From NCBI GenBank assembly GCA_030146725.1, contig JASLBJ010000106.1, positions 1 through 5,360 on the forward strand: a stretch of 5,360 nucleotides of DNA. Direction: 5' to 3'. The DNA is from Sphingomicrobium sp. GTDB lineage: Bacteria; Pseudomonadota; Alphaproteobacteria; Sphingomonadales; Sphingomonadaceae. A program made the translations under genes and the position numbers. The notes beneath the pieces were generated by a model, which saw only the letters and a program-made list of their open reading frames with translations, had not been told where the DNA came from and did no database searches. Within the stretch, counting starts at the first letter, position 1. Each line of letters opens with the position of its first letter. Shown one piece after another: positions 1-4,570 of the stretch.

Positions 1-1100
1 TTCCGGTTAACGCCATGGTCGATCACGGTGTAGACGCCGTCCTCGTCCTTGACGTCGTTCGCCGTGTCCTGAGCGGCCCAGAAATAGTTCAGAGCACTGT
101 TGTTGATGCTGTCGACGTCGAGCTTCGAATAGAGATAGTCAGCGGTGAACTCGAGATTGTCGGTCGCTTCATACTGGATCGCGACGGTCCCCCCGAGACG
201 CGTGCGCTTCTCGTCGTCGACGCTGCGCTCGATGTCCTGCAAACGGAACGCGTCTTCACCGTCTTCGCCGACATAGGCGTAGGAATTGAAGTCGAAGAAG
301 ACGTTGGGAATGATCGCACTGGTCGACGTGCGATAGGTGCGGGATTTCCGCTCGAAATAGTTGAACGACGCCAGGACACCCAGCCGTCCATCCATGAACC
401 GGTTGCTGATCAGGAAGGACGCCTGCGGGCTGAACTTCTTGCTATTCTCCTCGTAAAGCGTGCCGACCTTGGCGCTGAACAGGAAGTCCTTGAAGTCGAA
501 GGGCTTGGCAGTGATGATGTCGATCGTTCCGCCGATGCCGCCTTCCGGAATGATGGCATTGGCAGACTTGTAGACATTGGTGGTCCGCACCAGTTCGCTG
601 GCGAACGTGTCGAAGCTGAACGTCCGGTCGGGATTGTCGTTGGCCATCTGCCGGCCGTTGACGAGAACGGACACGAAGGCGGGCCCGAGGCCGTTGACGC
701 TTGCGAAACGCCCTTCGCCGCCTGAGCGGTCGATGGCCACGCCCGGAACACGCTGCAGAGCTTCGGCGACATTCTGGTCAGGGAACTTGCCGATGTCCTC
801 GGCGGTCACGACGTCGATGATCGAGTCAGCACGGCGCTTGGCCTGGAGACTCTTTGCAAGCGATGCCCGTGTACCGGTGACAACGATGTCGTCGTTGGCA
901 ACGGGGTCAGTGGCCTGGATCGGGTCGAACTCGGCCTGGTCCGGGGTCGTCGAGGCGCTATGCGGCGGGTCGACCGGTTCCTGCGTCTCCTGCTCCTGCG
1001 CCCAGGCCGGGGAAGCGACGATCGTGGCCATTGCGATGGCAAGCCTCGAACATGTGCGCAGCAAGCCGGTGCTTGCGCTGCTGGTAACCGAACCGATCAT
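1..1100 (-). CDS. TonB-dependent outer-membrane receptor, N-terminal 366 residues (runs off left edge)
   Basis: Outer-membrane gated porin that takes up a substrate using TonB/ExbBD energy; the neighbouring nag genes suggest GlcNAc or chito-oligosaccharides (inference). Seen in the minus-strand translation: a signal peptide, residues 1-34, with a hydrophobic stretch LAIAMATIVAS and a likely cut after AWA; a TonB box-like DDIVVTG at 70-76; a plug from about 83 to 200 with EDIGKFPDQNVAEALQRVPG (101-120), LVNGRQMA (146-153) and GGIGGTIDI (187-195); then alternating beta-barrel strands (such as FLFSAKVGTLY, LGVLASFNYF). Family members are usually about 900-1000 residues, so roughly the last 60% is missing from the window. 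The ATG at 1100-1098 is chosen because GGGAGGGG lies 5 bases upstream and a full signal peptide follows. No stop or frameshift interrupts the 366 codons. Asn136 stands where relatives usually have Arg (VRGLGP). Receptor family is certain; substrate is inferred from context only. Confidence 0.95.
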   Translation of the reverse strand, partial: MIGSVTSSASTGLLRTCSRLAIAMATIVASPAWAQEQETQEPVDPPHSASTTPDQAEFDPIQATDPVANDDIVVTGTRASLAKSLQAKRRADSIIDVVTAEDIGKFPDQNVAEALQRVPGVAIDRSGGEGRFASVNGLGPAFVSVLVNGRQMANDNPDRTFSFDTFASELVRTTNVYKSANAIIPEGGIGGTIDIITAKPFDFKDFLFSAKVGTLYEENSKKFSPQASFLISNRFMDGRLGVLASFNYFERKSRTYRTSTSAIIPNVFFDFNSYAYVGEDGEDAFRLQDIERSVDDEKRTRLGGTVAIQYEATDNLEFTADYLYSKLDVDSINNSALNYFWAAQDTANDVKDEDGVYTVIDHGVNR

Positions 1101-1105
1101 CGTTT

Positions 1106-1113
1106 CCCCTCCC
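1106..1113 (-). promoter_or_regulatory. Ribosome binding site of the TonB-dependent receptor
   Basis: On the minus strand GGGAGGGG is followed by the 5-base spacer AAACG and the ATG. This purine-rich site decides the start over the in-frame ATG at codon 24, which would destroy the signal peptide. Confidence 0.75.
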
Positions 1114-1154
1114 GAAGACGCCTTCGCCGACGGCAGCTAACCCGGGATCGGGTT
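1113..1154 (-). other. Two short inverted repeats in the receptor mRNA leader
   Basis: Reading toward the receptor, AACCCG (1154-1149), a 4-base loop and CGGGTT (1144-1139) can form a 6-bp stem. CGAAG (1126-1122), loop GCGT and CTTCG (1117-1113) can form a 5-bp stem whose last base touches the Shine-Dalgarno sequence. Neither is followed by a T-run, so they do not look like terminators. They could modulate translation or be chance pairings in GC-rich DNA; no function is claimed. Confidence 0.35.
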
Positions 1155-1183
1155 GGAAGCGGCCAAGCCGTGGATAACGTTCA

Positions 1184-1194
1184 GTTTCAGAAAC
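1184..1194. promoter_or_regulatory. Perfect 11-base palindrome, possible operator
   Basis: GTTTC-A-GAAAC is a perfect odd-centred palindrome. It lies just downstream of the predicted start of the receptor transcript, a position suited to a repressor. It does not resemble the TGGT/ACCA-cored sites of DasR/YvoA-type GntR proteins, so if real it would serve another regulator. A chance palindrome of this size is possible. Confidence 0.3.
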
Positions 1195-1207
1195 GCTACC
1201 GACGTAA

Positions 1208-1235
1208 GACATATCTAAGCCACGGGAGCCGTCAA
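1208..1235 (-). promoter_or_regulatory. Candidate sigma-70-type promoter of the receptor
   Basis: On the minus strand TTGACG (1235-1230) is followed after 16 bases by TATGTC (1213-1208). The -35 is a 5/6 match to TTGACA and the -10 is moderate. It would start transcription near 1201 and give a leader of about 100 bases. A TGGTATT heptamer (1243-1249) sits directly upstream of the -35, where a repressor or activator could act. Confidence 0.5.
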
Positions 1236-1364
1236 GCGTTAATGGTATTCTTTTGGGCGCTTCCTCAGTGGGCAACCTTCGGGCACTCGCAAAGGATCTT
1301 CCCTGCCGCGGCCAGCGATTGATTGACGCTGGGCTCCCGATGCCACACATGCTGAAAGCAGCAC

Positions 1365-1373
1365 TGGTATTAT
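1365..1373 (+). promoter_or_regulatory. Extended -10 promoter candidate for nagQ, overlapping a TGGTATT heptamer
   Basis: TG-G-TATTAT is an extended -10 element (TGn followed by a 5/6 match to TATAAT). No convincing -35 lies 16-18 bases upstream, as is common for extended -10 promoters. Transcription would begin near 1380, about 29 bases before the TTG start at 1409 and after the in-frame ATGs at 1340 and 1349. The TGGTATT within it also occurs at 1243-1249, so the regulator could bind its own promoter. This is inferred, not shown. Confidence 0.45.
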
Positions 1374-1393
1374 CGCCGGTGACCCGCACGTCC

Positions 1394-1400
1394 GGGGGGA
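1394..1400 (+). promoter_or_regulatory. Ribosome binding site deciding the nagQ TTG start
   Basis: GGGGGGA stands 8 bases before the TTG at 1409. The alternative in-frame starts ATG 1340, ATG 1349 and GTG 1379 lack a comparable site. Confidence 0.6.
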
Positions 1401-1408
1401 CATCATCC

Positions 1409-2149
1409 TTGTCGCTGATCGAACGCCTGAGTCCGCTCCAGCGGAATGACCCCACCCCGCTCTATCTTCAGCTGCAGAAGATCCTGCGCGAGGCGATCGA
1501 GGGAGAGGTGATGAAGGCGGAGGAAGCGATCCCCGCCGAGCGCGACCTAGCTGTCGAGTTCGACGTGTCGCGCATCACGGTGCGCAAGGCGATCGGCGGA
1601 TTGGTCAAGGACGGCTTGGTTGCCCGCCGACGCGGCGCCGGCACTTTCGTGACCCCGCCACGAGTCGAGAAGAGCTTCTCCAAGCTCACCTCCTTTTCGG
1701 AGGACATGATCTCGCGTGGCCGCAAACCGCACAGCAAATGGATCCGGCGCACGTCCGGTGCTGTAACGCCGGAGGAGGCGCTGTCGCTTGGCCTCTCACC
1801 GGGCTCGATCGTCTATCGCTTTCACCGCATCCGTTATGCCGACGACACGCCGATGGCACTCGAGTTCGCTGCCGTCCCGGCGTACTGCTTGCCGTCCGCG
1901 GACGTGGTCGAACATTCGCTTTACGAAGCGCTGGAAGCGGCAGGGTATCTGCCGGTGCGGGCGCTGCAACGTCTGCGGGCCATTGCCTGCACGGCTGACC
2001 AGGCAGAGGCCCTGGGGATCGAACCCGGCGCCCCCGGCCTGTCGATTGAGCGCCGCGCGTTTCTCGCGGATGGTCGCGCTGCCGAGTTCACGCAGACCTA
2101 TTACCGCGGGGACGCGTACGACGTCGTCGCCGAACTCAACAGCGGTTGA
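1409..2149 (+). CDS. nagQ: GntR-family (HutC/UTRA subfamily) transcriptional regulator of GlcNAc use
   Basis: Cytoplasmic DNA-binding repressor expected to sense an amino-sugar phosphate (GlcNAc-6-P or GlcN-6-P) and control the nag genes on both sides. From the TTG start it is 246 residues, normal for the YvoA/DasR/NagQ group. Seen: an N-terminal winged helix at about 17-84, with PLYLQLQKILREAI (17-30), the recognition region IPAERDLAVEFDVSRITVRK (41-60) and wing GAGTFV (76-81); then a UTRA effector domain at about 90-242, starting with SFSEDMISRGRKP and ending YYRGDAYDVVAEL, both characteristic of sugar-phosphate-responsive members. The start is uncertain: TTG 1409 has the best ribosome site, while ATG 1340/1349 or TTG 1253 would add residues unlike the family. 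It is followed by 165 bases and then nagB-II with its own likely promoter. Family is certain; the NagQ assignment rests on neighbours. Confidence 0.9.
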   Translation: MSLIERLSPLQRNDPTPLYLQLQKILREAIEGEVMKAEEAIPAERDLAVEFDVSRITVRKAIGGLVKDGLVARRRGAGTFVTPPRVEKSFSKLTSFSEDMISRGRKPHSKWIRRTSGAVTPEEALSLGLSPGSIVYRFHRIRYADDTPMALEFAAVPAYCLPSADVVEHSLYEALEAAGYLPVRALQRLRAIACTADQAEALGIEPGAPGLSIERRAFLADGRAAEFTQTYYRGDAYDVVAELNSG

Positions 2150-2208
2150 GGAAAGTTCGCTCAACCCGCGCTGGTTAAGGCTTGCGTCGACGTCCCGCGG
2201 CTCGCGGC

Positions 2209-2247
2209 AGAACCAATCGGCTGCTGATACCGCTTGATAGAACCAAT
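2209..2247 (+). repeat. Direct repeat of AGAACCAAT, 30 bases apart; candidate operator pair
   Basis: AGAACCAAT occurs at 2209-2217 and again at 2239-2247, exactly 30 bases start to start and thus close to the same face of the helix. The second copy lies in the spacer of the predicted nagB-II promoter and touches its -35. ACCAAT resembles one arm of the TGGT..ACCA operators known for YvoA/DasR-type regulators, and TTGAT-AGA-ACCAA around the second copy is an imperfect inverted repeat. Binding by the adjacent GntR protein is inference. Confidence 0.5.
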
Positions 2248-2261
2248 ATAGGATATATGAT
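2234..2261 (+). promoter_or_regulatory. Candidate promoter of nagB-II/nagA/nagF
   Basis: TTGATA (2234-2239), a 16-base spacer and TATGAT (2256-2261) form a good sigma-70-type promoter, with 5/6 matches in the -10 and 5/6 in the -35. Transcription would start near 2268, giving a 47-base leader. The local AT-rich patch stands out in GC-rich surroundings. An AGAACCAAT copy in the spacer makes repression by occlusion plausible. Confidence 0.6.
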
Positions 2262-2302
2262 GACCGGGTCGCCAGGTCGCGGCCAGCACGAAGTTGTTGT
2301 TC

Positions 2303-2307
2303 GGAGG
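2303..2307 (+). promoter_or_regulatory. Ribosome binding site of nagB-II
   Basis: GGAGG lies 7 bases before ATG 2315 and fixes that start against the upstream in-frame TTG at 2294, which would place the site inside the gene, and against the later ATG at 2351. Confidence 0.8.
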
Positions 2308-2314
2308 TTCTGGG

Positions 2315-3355
2315 ATGGCGAGTTCGGGGGAAGCCAGCGGCACGACGCTGATGGAAACCGAAGCCGCTGAAAGTGGAGGGGCCGTCGCCCGGATGCTGGC
2401 CGCGAACCGCGAGGCGTTTCGGTCGATCGCCGCGCGGCTCCAGGCTTCGCCGCCGACGGGCGTCGTGACCTGCGCGCGCGGGTCTTCCGACCACGCCGCA
2501 ACCTACGCCAAATATCTGATCGAGACGCGCATCGGCGTACCTGTCTCGTCGGCCGCGCTCTCCGTCTCGTCGGTCTACGACTCACCGGTTTCCGACGGCA
2601 ATCGCCTGTGCCTCGCAATCTCCCAATCGGGCCGGAGTCCGGACCTGCTTGCGGCGGTCGCCGAGCATCGCCGGGCCGGCTCGTTCGTCGTCGCGCTGGT
2701 CAATGCCGAGGATGCGCCGTTGCGGACGGCAGCGGACATCACCATCGCGCTCAGTGCCGGGCCGGAGCGCTCGGTCGCAGCGACCAAATCCTATATCTGC
2801 TCGCTTGCCGCGATCGCTGCGCTCGTTGCTGCATGGGCCGACGACGAGCCGATGCGGGCTGCCGTCGAACAGCTGCCAGCGCAGCTCGAGGCTGCCTGGC
2901 GGCTCGACTGGTCGCCGGCGGTGCGAATGCTCGCGGAGGTCGACAACCTGTTCGTCGTCGCGCGCGGATACGGCTACGGAATCGCTCAGGAGGCGGCGCT
3001 CAAGCTTAAGGAAACCTGCGCAATGCATGCGGAGAGCTTCAGCGCGGCGGAGGTGCGGCATGGCCCGATGGCGATCGTCGGGCGCGAGTTCAACATCCTC
3101 GCGCTGGGTGGCAGCGACCGGGCCGGAGAAAGTGTGCGCGAAGCCGCCGCCGAGTTTCGTGCCCGCGGCGCTAGGATGCTGATCGCCGATCCTGACCCCA
3201 ATGTAGCGGATCTGCCGGCGATTGCGGCCCATCCGACGATCGAGCCGCTACTGATGATCCAGAGCTTCTACCGGATGGCCAACGCGCTGTCGCTCGCACG
3301 CGGTTGCGACCCTGACCGGCCGCCCCACCTCAAAAAGGTCACGGAGACCGTATGA
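2315..3355 (+). CDS. nagB-II: SIS-domain glucosamine-6-phosphate deaminase, NagB-II type
   Basis: Cytoplasmic enzyme converting glucosamine-6-P to fructose-6-P and ammonia, the last step of GlcNAc breakdown; unrelated in fold to classical NagB and derived from the isomerase half of GlmS. The 346 residues hold two SIS domains. The first has CARGSSDHAATYAKY (53-67), SQSGRSPD (103-110) and AATKSY (155-160); the second has ARGYGYGIAQEAALKLKE (216-233) and SAAEVRHGP (243-251), ending HLKKVTETV. Glu233 and His249 keep the 16-residue spacing of GlmS Glu488 and His504, and Lys340 or Lys341 matches the GlmS C-terminal lysine. No glutamine amidotransferase domain is present, which argues against GlmS itself. 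The stop overlaps the nagA start (ATGA), so the two are probably translationally coupled. AgaS-like enzymes are the main alternative; adjacency to nagA and a NagQ-type regulator favours NagB-II. Confidence 0.93.
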   Translation: MASSGEASGTTLMETEAAESGGAVARMLAANREAFRSIAARLQASPPTGVVTCARGSSDHAATYAKYLIETRIGVPVSSAALSVSSVYDSPVSDGNRLCLAISQSGRSPDLLAAVAEHRRAGSFVVALVNAEDAPLRTAADITIALSAGPERSVAATKSYICSLAAIAALVAAWADDEPMRAAVEQLPAQLEAAWRLDWSPAVRMLAEVDNLFVVARGYGYGIAQEAALKLKETCAMHAESFSAAEVRHGPMAIVGREFNILALGGSDRAGESVREAAAEFRARGARMLIADPDPNVADLPAIAAHPTIEPLLMIQSFYRMANALSLARGCDPDRPPHLKKVTETV

Positions 3356-4518
3356 TCGTAGGGATCACAAACGGCCGCATCGCGACTCCGGATGCCGTGA
3401 TCGAAAGTGCCTCGATCCATCTCGAGGGAGAGCGGGTCGGTGCGATGCACAGCGCCGGCAGCGAACGTGCGGATATAGGTATCGATCTGGATGGCGGATG
3501 GCTGCTTCCAGGGTTTATCGACACGCAGGTCAACGGCGGCGGCGGCGTGCTGTTCAACGACCATCCCAACGTCGACGGAATCGCGACGATCGGCGAAGCG
3601 CATGCCCGCTCCGGTACGACGAGTTTCCTGCCGACGCTGATCAGCGATTCTGCCGCCAGGATCGCCGAGGCTCTTGATGCGGTGGACCGGGCGATCGAGC
3701 AGGGCGTGCCGGGCGTGGCCGGCATCCATATTGAGGGACCATTCATCAACGAAGCCAAGCGTGGCATTCACGATGCGCATCGGATCCGCCGCCTTGACGC
3801 GGCCATGCTGACGCTGCTCTCTGCTCCGCGCCGGGGCAAGGTGGTCGTTACGCTCGCACCGGAGCTTTGCGACAATGCCGACATCCGCACGCTTGTTCGT
3901 CATGGAGTGATCGTCAGCGCCGGCCATACCAATGTCACCTACGATGGGGCGCAGAGTGCCATCGAAGCGGGCCTGAGTGGCTTTACCCATTTGTTCAACG
4001 CGATGTCGCCGCTGAAACATCGCGAACCCGGCGCTGTCGGTGCGGCCCTGGACTCGGACACCTTCTGCGGGATCATCGTCGATGGTGCCCACCTTCATCC
4101 GGCGGCCGTTCGCCTGACTGTAAAGGTAAAGGGGTGCGATCGGGTGATGATCGTCACCGACGCCATGCCAAGCGTCGGCACCAGTGACACCGAGTTCATG
4201 CTTCAAGGCAAGCGGATCCTGGTGCGCGACGGGATCTGCAACTTCGAAGACGATACGCTCGCAGGCGCTCATCTCGACATGACCGCGGCGTTCCGGAACA
4301 TGATTGCCGCGACCGGCCTGGCGGTTCCCGAGGTTGCGAGAATGGCGAGTACGACACCGGCGCATTTCCTGTCACTTGGGGGCACCCATGGCGCGATTGC
4401 GCCGGGAAGGCGCGCGGACTGGGTGTGGCTGGACGCCGATCTTCAGCATCGCGGCACATGGATCGGCGGTGCACCCGCGGCCGCGCCGGCACCCATGCTT
4501 GCCCGGGCATCACGTTGA
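3352..4518 (+). CDS. nagA: N-acetylglucosamine-6-phosphate deacetylase
   Basis: Cytoplasmic amidohydrolase-superfamily metalloenzyme removing acetate from GlcNAc-6-P to give GlcN-6-P for the preceding gene product. Its 388 residues fit the family (about 380-390). Seen: PGFIDTQVNGGGG (53-65), in which Gln59 replaces the HxH of other amidohydrolases as in Escherichia coli NagA; HIEGPF with metal ligand Glu128; SAGHTN with His192; THLFNAM with His213; DGAH with a substrate-binding His near 247; and TDAMPSVGT with catalytic Asp270. Against E. coli Glu131, His195, His216 and Asp273 all four are shifted by exactly three, so the active site is intact. The ATG at 3352 overlaps the nagB-II stop, with GGAG 5 bases upstream (3343-3346). 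Its stop lies inside the first unit of the tandem repeat leading to nagF. No oddity in the coding sequence. Confidence 0.97.
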   Translation: MIVGITNGRIATPDAVIESASIHLEGERVGAMHSAGSERADIGIDLDGGWLLPGFIDTQVNGGGGVLFNDHPNVDGIATIGEAHARSGTTSFLPTLISDSAARIAEALDAVDRAIEQGVPGVAGIHIEGPFINEAKRGIHDAHRIRRLDAAMLTLLSAPRRGKVVVTLAPELCDNADIRTLVRHGVIVSAGHTNVTYDGAQSAIEAGLSGFTHLFNAMSPLKHREPGAVGAALDSDTFCGIIVDGAHLHPAAVRLTVKVKGCDRVMIVTDAMPSVGTSDTEFMLQGKRILVRDGICNFEDDTLAGAHLDMTAAFRNMIAATGLAVPEVARMASTTPAHFLSLGGTHGAIAPGRRADWVWLDADLQHRGTWIGGAPAAAPAPMLARASR

Positions 4519-4563
4519 GGAGCGGCGCACATTGAGGAGCGACGCCACATTGAGGAGCGACGG
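4511..4563 (+). repeat. Three tandem 17/18-base repeats, each carrying a ribosome-binding core, at the nagA-nagF junction
   Basis: The units are 4511-4527 (17 bases), 4528-4545 and 4546-4563 (18 bases each). All read CACRTTGAGGAGCGRCG, and the last two agree at 17 of 18 positions. Each contains GAGGAG and a TTG. The first unit includes the nagA stop codon. In the nagF frame the second and third units are open and would read LRSDAT and LRSDGD, so TTG 4532 and TTG 4550 are each preceded by the previous unit's GAGGAG at 9-10 bases. The array thus offers several overlapping initiation sites for nagF. Confidence 0.9.
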
Positions 4564-4570
4564 GGATCAG

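Larger units (their letters stand above)
1101..1408. other. Divergent intergenic region between receptor and nagQ
   Basis: These 308 bases separate the two divergent genes. They contain the receptor leader and promoter, two copies of TGGTATT (1243-1249 and 1365-1371), and an extended -10 for nagQ. A frame in phase with nagQ stays open back to a TTG at 1253, so a longer regulator cannot be excluded, but the upstream residues do not look like GntR sequence. No tRNA, small RNA or further gene is recognisable here. Confidence 0.7.
2150..2314 (+). other. nagQ-nagB-II intergenic control region
   Basis: The 165 bases hold a direct repeat of AGAACCAAT, a TTGATA/TATGAT promoter and the nagB-II ribosome site. 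No stem followed by a T-run is seen after nagQ, so read-through from nagQ into nagB-II is possible and the genes may form one operon with an internal promoter. Confidence 0.6.

Noticed and set aside
15..725. Plus-strand 236-codon open frame
   Set aside because: It is antisense to the TonB-dependent receptor, whose minus-strand translation has unmistakable plug motifs; the frame's residues show no known domain.
577..1140. Plus-strand 187-codon open frame
   Set aside because: It lies opposite the receptor N-terminus and signal peptide; low-complexity composition typical of an antisense GC-rich frame.
1253..1408. Longer regulator starting at TTG 1253 or ATG 1340/1349
   Set aside because: The added residues do not resemble a GntR N-terminus, no ribosome site precedes them, and the likely promoter lies within this stretch.
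958..1455. Minus-strand 165-codon open frame across the intergenic region
   Set aside because: It overlaps the receptor N-terminus in another frame of the same strand and covers the divergent promoters and the start of nagQ; no domain or ribosome site supports it.
2150..2233. Possible terminator after nagQ
   Set aside because: There are GC-rich patches but no clear stem followed by a T-run, so no terminator is called.
1796..2494. Minus-strand 232-codon open frame over the nagQ-nagB-II gap
   Set aside because: It covers the end of nagQ, the promoter and the start of nagB-II in antisense and has no coding character.
3268..4365. Minus-strand 365-codon open frame opposite nagA
   Set aside because: Its length is striking, but nagA has every active-site motif on the other strand. 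Long antisense frames arise from codon bias in GC-rich genes, and its translation is rich in Arg, His and Asp without recognisable motifs.
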